Shown here: piece after piece, positions 35,208 to 44,306 of the stretch
How the letters are laid out: each line of letters begins with the position of its first letter
Numbering within the stretch: the stretch's first letter is position 1
Source of the DNA: Gemmata massiliana
GTDB taxonomy: Bacteria > Planctomycetota > Planctomycetia > Gemmatales > Gemmataceae
Direction: 5' to 3'
DNA length: 64,000 bases
Assembly: GCF_901538265.1 (NCBI RefSeq)
Contig: NZ_LR593886.1
Location: 9,383,738 to 9,447,737, forward strand
The notes under the pieces: model-generated
Databases searched by the model: none
The model's input: the letters and a program-made list of their open reading frames with translations, nothing else
Told to the model about the DNA's origin: nothing
Position numbers and translations under genes: made by a program

Positions 35208-36356
35208 CTACAACTGCGGGATCAGCGACTGGAACGGTTCCACGCACGCATCGTCCACCTCGCGCGCGGCCATGAACGCCGGGAAAAGCACGCCAATGAG
35301 GATCGCATAAATCCCCATCTTAACGGCGACGATCAGAACCAGTGTGAACAGATTCACGCCCGCGTTCGTTTCGATAAGCGACGCCACAACCAGGAACATG
35401 ATGAGCGCGATTAGTCCCGGCCCGCCGGCCGCGACCCCGGCCGTGCGCGTACATTTGTGAGCCAACTCCTCGTCCAGGGCCGCGCGCGCCAGACACGAGA
35501 GCATCATCATGATGAGCACGGTGCGCGTCATCTCCACAACGCCCGTAATCATCGAAACGATGAATTGCCCCTTCGGGGTGAACCCCTGCTCCTGGTAGAC
35601 CGCCATCGTGAGGTAGAACATCGTGGCGTCGAGCCGCGTCGGGAGCAGTTCCCAGCGCGACACGTCTGTCGATTCCGCCGCGAGAACGCCGACTTCCCTC
35701 CCCTGGGCCACGAGGGTGAGAACCAGCACCATGTGAACCAGCGTCGCGACCGCGGCCGCGATCCCGTACCCCCAGTGCCCGGGCGCACGCGGACCGGAGA
35801 GGCAAAGCCCGACCCCGACCGCGGCGACGATCCAGTTGATCAGCCCCAGAATGCCCGCGAGCGTGATGTACATCATGCTCGGCGAGATGAACCGGGCCAG
35901 CGCGAGCTGGAAGAAGAAGATGATGATCAGCACCATCGACAGCATGAACAGCACGAACGAGATCCAGATCAGCCGGCACCCCCACGCGGCGCGCTCGAAC
36001 GCCTGGCGCCGGGACGCCTTTTCTTGAGGGCTGAGGGCCTCGTGCGTGCCCGAGCGCCGGGACCGCTTCTTGCGCTCCTCCCCTTCGGGCATCGGGTCGA
36101 AATCGCGGTTTTGGCGCTCGTCGTCCCGGTCGCTCCTGCGGTTCGTGCTCGCCCGGCGGCGCGGGCGGTCGTCTTCGTCGTCATCCCGTGCCGGTCGGCG
36201 CGCTCGCGTGCGGGGCTCTTCGTAGTCCTCGTCTTCGTCCGGCGCCGGGCTGTCGTCCGGGGCGAAAACCGTCTTGCACGCGGGGCACCGCACCATCGCG
36301 GTGGTCCCGTCGGGCACTTCGAGTCCGCTGCTGCAATTGGGACAGGTGAGCAACAC
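35208..36356 (-). CDS. zinc-ribbon membrane protein (paralogue of next gene)
   Basis: A 382-residue protein. An MJ0042-type zinc ribbon (CPNC at 5-8, CPAC at 24-27) is followed by a highly charged linker (about 35-100) and then about six membrane helices (about 130-375, including WISFVLFMLSMVLIIIFFFQ). It starts at a GTG. The build matches the gene just upstream, 24 nt away, so the two form a tandem paralogous pair and probably one operon. The function is unknown. Confidence 0.72.
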   Translation of the reverse strand: MLLTCPNCSSGLEVPDGTTAMVRCPACKTVFAPDDSPAPDEDEDYEEPRTRARRPARDDDEDDRPRRRASTNRRSDRDDERQNRDFDPMPEGEERKKRSRRSGTHEALSPQEKASRRQAFERAAWGCRLIWISFVLFMLSMVLIIIFFFQLALARFISPSMMYITLAGILGLINWIVAAVGVGLCLSGPRAPGHWGYGIAAAVATLVHMVLVLTLVAQGREVGVLAAESTDVSRWELLPTRLDATMFYLTMAVYQEQGFTPKGQFIVSMITGVVEMTRTVLIMMMLSCLARAALDEELAHKCTRTAGVAAGGPGLIALIMFLVVASLIETNAGVNLFTLVLIVAVKMGIYAILIGVLFPAFMAAREVDDACVEPFQSLIPQL

Positions 36357-36380
36357 GTGGGCTTCTCGTGCTCGTGTGGG

Positions 36381-37688
36381 TTAGGACCGGCGCGCGCACG
36401 CATCTTTGGTTTGGAGGGCCGCCAGCGCGGGCGTCAGCATCATGAACGTATACGCGCCGAGGGTCGCGACAATCATCAGCATCCCGAGGTGGGCCATTGT
36501 CGAAGGTGCGAATTTCGACTCCGCGAGCAAAACCGTCATGAACAGAATCCCGAGCACGGTCCCGCCGAGGACAAACGCCGAGATCATTATTCCCGTTTGA
36601 GACTTTTCTGCCGCACCATAGTCGCGCGCCGCGGACGCGAGCCCCTTCAGTGTAACCAGCACGAAGATCAGGCGCAACACCTCACAGACCCCGGCCAACA
36701 GCGAGACGATGTATTCTCCGCCAATGCTCCGCGATTGGTAAAAGAGCACCGGCAGGAACGCATCCACGGACGGGAGCGCGGACACCATCGACATCCACGC
36801 GAACGAACCCACTCCGCCGAACCCGCGTGCGAACCCGATCCCACCGCCCCCGTGCAGGTTACTAAACGTAACTCCCAACAGGATCAGGTGAACGCTCGAC
36901 AGGACGGTTGAGGTGATCGCCATCCCGCGCCCGCGGTTCGATCCCGCGATGGCGAACGAACACCCGACCAGCCCCACGATCCAGGCGCCCAGCCCGATCA
37001 GACCGGGGAGGACGACGAGGATCTCCAGAGCCGATTCCAGCCCGGCTCCGCCACCACCGCCTCCGCTGCTGCTGCTTCGCGAAGACGGACTCGAACTGGT
37101 CGCAGCGGCCACCCCGACCCACGCGATCAGCGCGTAGAGGGTGAGCAACCCGTAAGCCGCGAGGTTCAACCAAAAAGAGATCGACAGTAGCAGCGCGGCA
37201 ACTTTGCCCTTCGCGAACACCGCGCGCTTGTTGGAACGCGGTTTTTCGTCTTCATCGTCATCGTCGCGGCGCTTCTTTTTCTTCCGCGGGCGATCATCTT
37301 CCTCGTCTTCATCATCGTCGCGGCGCCGACTTTTGCTCCGCGGCCGGTCGTCCTCGTCATCCTCGTAAGAGCGAGTTTTTTTCTTCTGGGGCCGGTCGTC
37401 TTCGTCCGCGTCGTCCTTGTAGTATTGGAGCCCTTTCCGCGGCTTCTCGTCCACGACCTCAAAGTCTGCGTCGTCTGCGACGCCGGGCTTCGCGGGTTTC
37501 GGAACAGCAATCGATCGTGATCCCAACGCGGGAGCCTTCGGTGTGGGGGTATTCACCACCTCGAACGCGCTTGCTTGAGGCTCAGTTATGGGGAATATCG
37601 TGCTGCATTTGGGGCACTTCGCGCTGCCCTTCGCCCCGTCGGGGATCTTCAATTGAGTGGGGCATTTGGGGCAAGTAACGACCGGCAC
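36381..37688 (-). CDS. zinc-ribbon membrane protein (paralogue)
   Basis: A 435-residue protein. A zinc ribbon (CPKC at 6-9, CPKC at 25-28) precedes an extreme low-complexity linker (about 75-155) of alternating Asp/Glu and Arg/Lys runs (DEDDRPQKKK, DDEDEEDDRP). Then come about six hydrophobic helices with a glycine/serine-rich loop (SSSSGGGGGGAG). The start is GTG 37688. It shares domain order with the downstream gene. The mixed-charge linker is probably disordered and cytoplasmic. Confidence 0.72.
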   Translation of the reverse strand: MPVVTCPKCPTQLKIPDGAKGSAKCPKCSTIFPITEPQASAFEVVNTPTPKAPALGSRSIAVPKPAKPGVADDADFEVVDEKPRKGLQYYKDDADEDDRPQKKKTRSYEDDEDDRPRSKSRRRDDDEDEEDDRPRKKKKRRDDDDEDEKPRSNKRAVFAKGKVAALLLSISFWLNLAAYGLLTLYALIAWVGVAAATSSSPSSRSSSSGGGGGGAGLESALEILVVLPGLIGLGAWIVGLVGCSFAIAGSNRGRGMAITSTVLSSVHLILLGVTFSNLHGGGGIGFARGFGGVGSFAWMSMVSALPSVDAFLPVLFYQSRSIGGEYIVSLLAGVCEVLRLIFVLVTLKGLASAARDYGAAEKSQTGIMISAFVLGGTVLGILFMTVLLAESKFAPSTMAHLGMLMIVATLGAYTFMMLTPALAALQTKDACARRS

Positions 37689-37773
37689 CGGGGCGTCCTC
37701 GGCGGGGGGCGGTAGTGGTGAGAATTATTGTTTTAACGTGTCCCCCGCAGAGTGAGCAATGCCGGATGCCTTG

Positions 37774-37883
37774 GAAACGTGGAGCGCGGAATGCGGAGCA
37801 CGGAATGGAAAACGGAGAAATGGTCCGATTCAACGACCGACTTGTTTTTATTTCCCGCTCTGAATTCCGCGCTCCGCGTTTTC
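37774..37883. repeat. imperfect inverted repeat, 37.8 kb
   Basis: The arms 37774-37792 and 37864-37883 pair with one bulge and one mismatch; the core GGAGCGCGGAAT is perfect. A related direct motif (GCGGAGCACGGAATGG) follows the left arm. It lies between the ACT-protein stop and the zinc-ribbon gene start on the same strand. It looks like an older member of a palindromic repeat class. Confidence 0.65.
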
Positions 37884-37885
37884 AC

Positions 37886-38317
37886 TCAGGCCGTTCCCAG
37901 TTCGGCGAGAATGGTCGCGGCCTTGTTCGCGTCCGCAACGGAGTCGAAGGTCGCGTAGCCGATGAATTTGCCGCCCACGACGGACATCACCAGCCCGTGC
38001 AGATTGATGCCGGCCATTTCCCACGCCTGGGTCACGCGCCCACCCAGCCCGGCCTTGTCGTCGCCCTCGACCCGCATGACGATCGGCTCGCCGACCTCGT
38101 GCAGCCCCGCGGCGCGAGCGGCGGCCAGCTCACCGTTGCCGTGGAGCGGGGCCACGTACAGGTCGCCCACGCCCGCTTTGGTGAGCGAGCGCTGACTGTA
38201 CACGTATTCCAGGTGGGCACCCGCCTCGGCCAGTTTCTTCAACTTCGCCGCCGTTCCGCCCGGCTTGTCCTCTACCTCCGCGTGAAAGAGGTGGACCCGC
38301 TGCATCTTGAAGCTCAT
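37886..38317 (-). CDS. ACT-domain protein
   Basis: A 143-residue protein with two short ACT-like repeats (VHLFHAEVEDKPGGTAAKLK at the N-terminus and VMRVEGDDKAGLGGRVTQAW in the middle). ACT domains bind amino acids or other small ligands and regulate enzymes. No catalytic domain is attached, so it is a stand-alone regulator. It has a strong AGGAGG site before ATG 38317 and is divergent from the amidohydrolase gene. Confidence 0.78.
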   Translation of the reverse strand: MSFKMQRVHLFHAEVEDKPGGTAAKLKKLAEAGAHLEYVYSQRSLTKAGVGDLYVAPLHGNGELAAARAAGLHEVGEPIVMRVEGDDKAGLGGRVTQAWEMAGINLHGLVMSVVGGKFIGYATFDSVADANKAATILAELGTA

Positions 38318-38455
38318 GAGAGTTGCCTCCTAAATAATGTCGCGGTTGTGACGTGCTACGCGACAGGTCTGCCATTCGGGATGATAACTCTAGCACCGTG
38401 CATTGCAACAGGTTAGCGTTGTTGAATCTGCCGCTCACCACCCCGCGAGGTCCGC

Positions 38456-41077
38456 ATGCGCTGGTTCGCATTGTACGCCCCAATTGTCATCGCACTGTCA
38501 CTCCCATTTGTTCCTGCGCGTGACCCCGTACCCGTCGCAAACACAAGCGCCGACGCCGAAAAGGTGCTCGCGTTCAAGAACGCAACGATTCACACTGCGG
38601 TCGACGATAAGCCCCTGGAAAACGCAACGCTCGTCGTTCGCGGCGGCAAAATTATAGACCTGGGCGCTGCCGAGGTCCGGATTCCTGCCGGTGCGGAGGT
38701 GATCGACCTCAAAGGCGCGGTCATTATTCCGGGTTTGGTGGACACGCACTCCCACGTCGGTGTGTCAAGTCGCCCGGGAGTTTCGGCCAACAATGACCTC
38801 AGTGAAATGAGCGGCCCCGTGCAACCGAGTGTGCGGGCAATCGACTCGTTCAACGCGGACGACCCCGGCATCCGCATGGCCACCGCCGGTGGCGTAACCA
38901 CTGCAAACGTGATGCCCGGGTCCGGAAACGTCATCGGCGGCCAGACGGTGTACGTGAAGTACCGCGGGCGGAGCATTGAAGAGATGCGGATCACCGGACG
39001 CGCGGGCGCAAAAGACATCGTCGGTGGCTTAAAAATGGCCAACGGCGAGAATCCGAAAGGGTACGGGCGCGGGAAGGGTGTCGCGCCGTTCACGCGCATG
39101 AAGATCGCGGCCCTCCAGCGCGAAACGTTCCAGAAGGCGAAGGAGTACAAGGCCAAGATTGACGCGGGCGGAAAAGTGGACCGCGACATCACGCTCGAAC
39201 CGCTCGTGGAGGTACTCGAAGGCAAGCGCACGGTCCACTTCCACTGCCACCGGGCCGACGACCTGCTCACCGCGGTCCGGATCAGCGAGGAATTCGGCTT
39301 CGAGATCGTGCTGCAACACGCGACCGAGGGGTACCGCGTGGCGGACGTGCTCGCGAAAAAGAAGATCCCCGTTTCGCTCACGATCATCGACAGCCCCGGC
39401 GGGAAAGCCGAAACGATGGGGCTCCTCGAAGAGAACGCGGCCGTTCTGAACAAGGCGGGTGTGACGGTCACGATCAACACTGACGACAGCATCACCGAAT
39501 CGCGGTTCATGCTCCGCTCGGCGGCAATCGCCCTTCGCGGGGGCATGAGCGAAGCGGACGCATTGAAGGCCGTCACCATCACCGCCGCTAAGTTGCTCCA
39601 CCTCGACCACCGGCTCGGTTCACTGGCGAAGGGTAAAGATGCGGACTTCGCCATCCTCAACGGCGCGCCGTTCAGCGTGTACACGCGCGTGACGCAGACC
39701 TGGATCGACGGCAAAAAGGTGTTCGACGAAACCACCGACCGCGCCTATCGCGACGGCGGGTTTGCGCTGCCCGCGAGCGAGAAATTGCCGGCAGAGAAGG
39801 GGCGCTTCGGGGAGGGAGCCCGGCCCGTTCCGAAAACCGAGAATCGCACGTTCGACGGGAGCACGGCCGAACTGAAAGGCGCCGTTGCGGTACAAGCGGA
39901 CCACATCCACACAACAGGTCCGATCGGCACGTTCGCGGGAACAGTCATCGTCAAGGACGGGAAGGTGCTGCACGTCCTCCGCGGCGAGCACACGTTCAAG
40001 AACATGCCTGTGTACAAGGCGAAGCACGTAACGCCGGGGTTAATCGACCCGTTCTGTTCGGTGGGCCTGAGCGGTGCGTGGAACATCCCCGCGGACCAGG
40101 ACCAGGACGAACCGAGTGACCCGAACCAGTCCGACCTGAGCGCGCTGGACGGCTTCAACCCGCGCGAGCCGCTGCTCGACTTCCTCCAGGCGAACGGGAT
40201 CACGGTTGTTCACGCGACCCCGGGCCGGCAGAACCCGATCGCCGGGCGCGGGGGCGTGTTCCGCGCGGACGGCGCGACCGTTGATAGTGCGGCGATCGTC
40301 CCGGTCGGCTCGGTGATCGTGAACCTCGGCGAGTCGTCGAAGGGCAAAACGCCGACGTCGCGCATGGGCGTTGCGGCCCTCGTGCGGAAGGCGTTCGCGG
40401 ACGCTCAGACCTACCAGAAACAGGCCGGCTCCAAGAACGCGAAGCACGAAGCGCTGATTCCCGCACTCGAAGGCAAGGTGCCCGTGTACTTCGCCGCGCA
40501 CCGCAAGGACGACATTCAGACCGCGCTGCGCCTCGCGTCCGAGTTCAAACTGAAGCCGGTTATCGCGCTCGGAACTGAAGGATACCGCATGGTGGACGAA
40601 CTCAAGAAGGCCGGGGTGCCGGTCGTGGTTCACCCGACGATGCAGCGCGCGGGCGGGAGCATGGAAACGCTCCACTCGTATACCGGAACAGCCCGTGTGC
40701 TGGAGGAAGCGGGAATCCCGGTCACGATCTGCACCGGGTTCGAGGGTTACGTGCCCAAAACGCGCGTGCTGCGCTACGAAGCGGCGATGGCCGTCGCCGC
40801 CGGTATGGAAAGCGAACGCGCGCTGCGTGCGATCACCATCAACGCCGCGAAGCTGCTCGGAATCGAGAAGGAGTGCGGCAGCATCGAAGTGGGCAAGGTC
40901 GCAGATCTCGTGCTGTACGACGGCGACCCGTTCGAGCACGCGACGCACGTCACACAGACGATCATGCGCGGGAAGATCGTCTACGACCGGAGCGACTACC
41001 TGAAGCTGCCGTTCGAGCGCCGCATTCTCACTCTCACCGGCGGCGGGAGCGGTGTGGGGTGCTGTATGGGTTGGTGA
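38456..41077 (+). CDS. tandem amidohydrolase, second half degenerate
   Basis: An 873-residue exported protein made of two amidohydrolase modules. Half one (about 35-430) has the metal motif VDTHSHVG (about 95-102), HFHCHRADD, LQHATEGY and NTDDSITESRF, so it should be active. Half two (about 460-860) keeps the fold text but reads GLIDPFCSVG where HxH is expected, IALGTEGY for LQHATEGY, and CTGFEGY in place of the NTDD block, so its metal site is lost. Imidazolonepropionase-like enzymes hydrolyse cyclic amides or dipeptides. The start carries a signal peptide (MRWFALYAPIVIALSLPF). Confidence 0.85.
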   Translation: MRWFALYAPIVIALSLPFVPARDPVPVANTSADAEKVLAFKNATIHTAVDDKPLENATLVVRGGKIIDLGAAEVRIPAGAEVIDLKGAVIIPGLVDTHSHVGVSSRPGVSANNDLSEMSGPVQPSVRAIDSFNADDPGIRMATAGGVTTANVMPGSGNVIGGQTVYVKYRGRSIEEMRITGRAGAKDIVGGLKMANGENPKGYGRGKGVAPFTRMKIAALQRETFQKAKEYKAKIDAGGKVDRDITLEPLVEVLEGKRTVHFHCHRADDLLTAVRISEEFGFEIVLQHATEGYRVADVLAKKKIPVSLTIIDSPGGKAETMGLLEENAAVLNKAGVTVTINTDDSITESRFMLRSAAIALRGGMSEADALKAVTITAAKLLHLDHRLGSLAKGKDADFAILNGAPFSVYTRVTQTWIDGKKVFDETTDRAYRDGGFALPASEKLPAEKGRFGEGARPVPKTENRTFDGSTAELKGAVAVQADHIHTTGPIGTFAGTVIVKDGKVLHVLRGEHTFKNMPVYKAKHVTPGLIDPFCSVGLSGAWNIPADQDQDEPSDPNQSDLSALDGFNPREPLLDFLQANGITVVHATPGRQNPIAGRGGVFRADGATVDSAAIVPVGSVIVNLGESSKGKTPTSRMGVAALVRKAFADAQTYQKQAGSKNAKHEALIPALEGKVPVYFAAHRKDDIQTALRLASEFKLKPVIALGTEGYRMVDELKKAGVPVVVHPTMQRAGGSMETLHSYTGTARVLEEAGIPVTICTGFEGYVPKTRVLRYEAAMAVAAGMESERALRAITINAAKLLGIEKECGSIEVGKVADLVLYDGDPFEHATHVTQTIMRGKIVYDRSDYLKLPFERRILTLTGGGSGVGCCMGW

Positions 41078-41087
41078 CGGGATACTT

Positions 41088-41141
41088 CCTGGGCCGCGGG
41101 CGTCTCGCTAAACCATGCGGGCAAGACGCCCGCGGCCCAGG
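41088..41141. terminator. 18-bp perfect hairpin between convergent genes
   Basis: The arms 41088-41105 (CCTGGGCCGCGGGCGTCT) and 41124-41141 pair perfectly around an 18-nt loop. The hairpin fills the 70-nt gap between the convergent amidohydrolase and ACT-protein genes. It is probably a bidirectional transcription end, although no clear U-tract follows. Confidence 0.7.
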
Positions 41142-41147
41142 GTGAAA

Positions 41148-41639
41148 TTACTCGCTCAAGTCGCCTTCGGTGAAGAGCGTGAACCCCTGGGCCTCCAGTG
41201 CGGGGGCCGCGCTCTCGAAGTCGTCCACATACACCGCGATGGCCGTGTTGCCCAGCGGCCCGACACCGATCAGTAGCGGGTACATGTAGCAGATGTTGAT
41301 CTCGGCGCTGAGGAGCGCCTTCGTGATCGTCAGCAGCGGGCGGTCGTCGTCGGGCAGTTTCACCACGAGCAGGTCGCTCTCGGTGAACGCGAACTTCGCG
41401 GACGTGAGGATCTCGTACCCGCGCTCGTAGTCGCTCGGCACGAGCCGGATGATCGCACAGTCGGCCGTTTCTACCACGGTCAACGACACGACGCGCACAT
41501 CGGTCTGCTCGAAGCGCCGAACGAGATCGAGCAGCGCGCCCATGCGGTTCGAGAGGAACACGTTGAACTGCCGCACGCTCGGCCACCCGCGTGCCTTCGC
41601 GGTGTCGAACTCTATGTTGGCTTCATCGCCGAAGCTCAT
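41148..41639 (-). CDS. ACT-domain protein
   Basis: A 163-residue protein with two ACT repeats: VRQFNVFLSNRMGALLDLVR near residue 22, and a second beginning LLVVKLPDDDRPLLTITKAL near residue 90. ATG 41639 is chosen because it follows an AGGAGC site and gives the usual size. It resembles stand-alone ACT regulators related to the acetolactate-synthase small subunit, but no synthase is nearby. Confidence 0.8.
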   Translation of the reverse strand: MSFGDEANIEFDTAKARGWPSVRQFNVFLSNRMGALLDLVRRFEQTDVRVVSLTVVETADCAIIRLVPSDYERGYEILTSAKFAFTESDLLVVKLPDDDRPLLTITKALLSAEINICYMYPLLIGVGPLGNTAIAVYVDDFESAAPALEAQGFTLFTEGDLSE

Positions 41640-41822
41640 CGAAGCTCCTGCCCGCGGTCTCGGCGGGCGTGTGCAAAGATTTGTACAGAGTGAGTTTACC
41701 GGCCGCGAAGGGGGCGGGTCAACGGAACTGCGCCGGTGTGAGTGCGGCTTCAGGCCGGAGTTGCGCAACAATCAATCTGCGTGGCACCTTCAGTTCGAGC
41801 CTCAATCCATCCGGGCGGGTAG

Positions 41823-43301
41823 TTATGCCCCGAGATCAGGTTGTACCAATTTTGCCGATTGACCGGCACGAGTGAGGATCGCTTCCGCCGCGAGGTACCC
41901 GCTACGCACCGCCCCCTCCATCGTCGCGGGCCACCCGGTCGCGGTCCAGTCGCCGGCTAGCGCAAGGTTCGCGATGGGAGACGCCTGCACCGGGCGCCAC
42001 TGATCGATCCCCGGCACCGCACTGAACGTCGCAGTATGCTCAGTCACGACCTTCGCACGAAGCAATTTCGCCGCGCTGACCGGCGGGAACACGCGCCCGA
42101 GTTCTTCCACGATCCGCCGCTGAATTTCGTCGCGCCCAAGCCCCTTCAGATCGCGCGCGGCGCTGACCACAACCTGCAAGTAGAACTCACCCGGCGCGAC
42201 CTCTCCGCGATCGAATACCCACTGCCCCAAGCAATCGATCAGGACCGCATGCGGTAGTTTCATCGTGGCCCGGTCGAACCACAAGTGAACGCTGGTAATC
42301 GGGGACGCGGTGAGGTTCTTCACGTTGCCAAAGTACGGCTCGCGCGCGACCAGATCTTCAGGCAGCAGATCGGCAACGCGATCGAATGGCACCGCCAAAA
42401 CGTACCAGTCGGCGGAAAGAGTCGAACCGTCGCGCAGTTCGATGCCCCGGATACCTCCCCCCCCATCCCCCCTCCTGTCAGGGAAGGGGGAGCCGGTAGG
42501 CGAGCCCGCTGGGTTTGAGGCTACGTGTGCGGACAATTCTTTCTCCCCCTTCCCTTCAGGGAGGGGGGATGGGGGGGGAGGTTCCCCAACAATCAGTCGC
42601 TTCACCCCGGCGTTCTCTCGTACTTCGACATTGTGTGCGGCAAACCACGCGCACAGTTCGTCGCCGTAGAGCCGACCGAGCGGCACCGTTGGGACGTGAA
42701 CGGTGAACCCGTCGCGGTGGCGCACGAACCCGTCGCGGAACACCTTCCGCGCGTACTTCAGACCCACGCGGTCCACGGTTTCGTTCAGCGCGCTCGTCAG
42801 CACGATCGCCCAGAACCGCTCGATGGTGCGATCGTTCTGGCGGTGCGCCCGCAACCACGGCAACAGCGGCGGGTCCGCGTCCGGGTGCTCCGCGAGCATT
42901 CGCACCAAGCCGTAGCCCACCCGAAGTTTGTCCAGCGGCGTGAGGTAGTGCGCGCCCATCAGTGCGCGGCCGAGGTGAAGAGGAGCCGGCCACGGATCCG
43001 CCTTGAACACGCTCGCTCGGCGGTCCGGTGTGACGAAGTAGAGTTTCGGTTGCGGTGCGAGGAGGTGGTCAACGCCGACCGTACGGAGGAAGTGCGCGAG
43101 GTTCGTGCAGCACCCCATGCTGACGTGCTGGCACGCATCCACCATCTGGCCCGTCGTGGGGTCGACGAACGACCCGGCGCGCCCGCCGAGCCGCCCGCGC
43201 GATTCGAGCACCGTGACCTGGAATCCGTGTTGCGCCAGCCCCGCGGCAGCAGCCAGCCCCGCGAGCCCGCCCCCGACCACGACCGCGGTCCCCGTCACCA
43301 T
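41823..43301 (-). CDS. hpnE: hydroxysqualene dehydroxylase HpnE, with in-frame repeat insert
   Basis: A 492-residue FAD amine-oxidase-family protein. The dinucleotide fold VVVGGGLAGLAAAAGLAQHG lies at about 7-26, RLGGRAGSF follows, and the C-terminal ALAGDWTATGWPATMEGAVRSG binds FAD. HpnE reduces hydroxysqualene to squalene. Residues about 240-283 are a proline/glycine-rich insert with no place in the fold, encoded by a palindromic repeat at 42453-42582 that keeps the frame. The ATG overlaps the HpnD stop (TAATG), so the genes are coupled. Confidence 0.88.
   Translation of the reverse strand: MVTGTAVVVGGGLAGLAAAAGLAQHGFQVTVLESRGRLGGRAGSFVDPTTGQMVDACQHVSMGCCTNLAHFLRTVGVDHLLAPQPKLYFVTPDRRASVFKADPWPAPLHLGRALMGAHYLTPLDKLRVGYGLVRMLAEHPDADPPLLPWLRAHRQNDRTIERFWAIVLTSALNETVDRVGLKYARKVFRDGFVRHRDGFTVHVPTVPLGRLYGDELCAWFAAHNVEVRENAGVKRLIVGEPPPPSPLPEGKGEKELSAHVASNPAGSPTGSPFPDRRGDGGGGIRGIELRDGSTLSADWYVLAVPFDRVADLLPEDLVAREPYFGNVKNLTASPITSVHLWFDRATMKLPHAVLIDCLGQWVFDRGEVAPGEFYLQVVVSAARDLKGLGRDEIQRRIVEELGRVFPPVSAAKLLRAKVVTEHTATFSAVPGIDQWRPVQASPIANLALAGDWTATGWPATMEGAVRSGYLAAEAILTRAGQSAKLVQPDLGA
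42453..42582. repeat. palindromic repeat inserted in hpnE
   Basis: The 40-nt arms 42453-42492 and 42543-42582 are reverse complements with about 36 of 40 matches; the outer 13 nt and inner 21 nt pair perfectly. The arms are C-runs opposite G-runs. The 50-nt centre is unremarkable. The element contains no stop in the hpnE frame and encodes about 43 residues rich in Pro, Gly and Ser. Confidence 0.9.
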
Positions 43302-44272
43302 TACAGCCAGCCCCACTTCACGAAGTACCCGGACCCGCACACGAGCAACTTGCGCCACTTGGGCACGCGCACCCGCCGGGTGAACACGTCGTAGTCGTTC
43401 CGCTCGATCTCGTCCAGCAGGCCGCGGTAAGTGCCGTGCATGACGTGGAAGATCGCCCGCCCCTCGGCCGAGAGTAGCGGCAGAAGAGTGGCACCGCGCC
43501 GATAATACGCCCTCGTGCGTGCGATCTGGAACCGCATCATCGCGCGGAAATTCTCGCCCGCGGCGGGGTCGCGCCACTGCTCCGGCGGGCACCCGAACCG
43601 CGCGAGTTCGTCGGCCGGCAGGTACACGCGGTCGCGAGCGTAATCTTCGGCGAGGTCGCGCAGGATGTTCGTGAGTTGGAATGCGATCCCGGCCGCTTCC
43701 GCACTGGGCTCGGTTTCGCACGCAGCCACGCCGGGTTGATTCCCCCAAATACGAACGCACGCCAGTCCGACCGCCGACGCGACGCGGTAGCAGTACGGGT
43801 ACAGGTCCGCGAACGTCCCCATTCGCACCGGTTCGGTATCGGTTTCCATACCGTCAATGGCATCGAACAGGTATTGGGGGGGAACGTCGAACCGGCGCAC
43901 GGTCTGCACAAGCGCCGGGTGAATCGGGTGGGTAAAATCCCCCGCGAGCGCGGCACGTAGGCTCTCGCGCCACGCAGCGAGCTTCTTGCGTGCTACGGCG
44001 CCGGCCATTTTGCAGCACACGCCAGACTTCTGGGCGGTGTCGGCCGGTTCGTCGGCGAGATCGTCCGTCGCCCGCATGTACGCATACAGGGCATACATCG
44101 CATCGCGCTTGGCAGGTCCGAGCAAGCGGAACGCGAACGGAAAGGAACTGTTCGCAGCGGACGTGATCGCACGGCACGCGGCAAACGAGGCGCGAAGGGC
44201 CGAAGGGGAACGGGGGCGGGCCGCGCGCAAGCGCCCCGGCCCGGTCTCGAACGTGTTGGTTTCGCCCCTCAT
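43301..44272 (-). CDS. hpnD: presqualene diphosphate synthase HpnD
   Basis: A 323-residue trans-isoprenyl diphosphate synthase. The two Asp-rich motifs are visible: ATDDLADEPAD (about 69-79) and NILRDLAEDYARDRVYLP (about 200-217). HpnD joins two farnesyl diphosphates to presqualene diphosphate, and with HpnC and HpnE gives squalene. HpnC is not in this window. The first 30 residues look like a poorly conserved extension, so an internal start is possible. It lies 34 nt after the HlyD-like gene on the same strand. Confidence 0.88.
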   Translation of the reverse strand: MRGETNTFETGPGRLRAARPRSPSALRASFAACRAITSAANSSFPFAFRLLGPAKRDAMYALYAYMRATDDLADEPADTAQKSGVCCKMAGAVARKKLAAWRESLRAALAGDFTHPIHPALVQTVRRFDVPPQYLFDAIDGMETDTEPVRMGTFADLYPYCYRVASAVGLACVRIWGNQPGVAACETEPSAEAAGIAFQLTNILRDLAEDYARDRVYLPADELARFGCPPEQWRDPAAGENFRAMMRFQIARTRAYYRRGATLLPLLSAEGRAIFHVMHGTYRGLLDEIERNDYDVFTRRVRVPKWRKLLVCGSGYFVKWGWL

Positions 44273-44306
44273 CCTTGGCCCTTCGCCGTCGCGCCCTTCG
44301 GCGATG

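Noticed and set aside
35457-36911. 484-codon plus-strand open frame
   Set aside because: It is antisense to the two zinc-ribbon genes; the long Arg/His/Glu text is a G+C-rich shadow with no domain.
43302-43760. Longer N-terminus for HpnE
   Set aside because: It overlaps hpnD in another frame; the FAD motif begins right after the ATG at 43301 and the TAATG overlap is typical.
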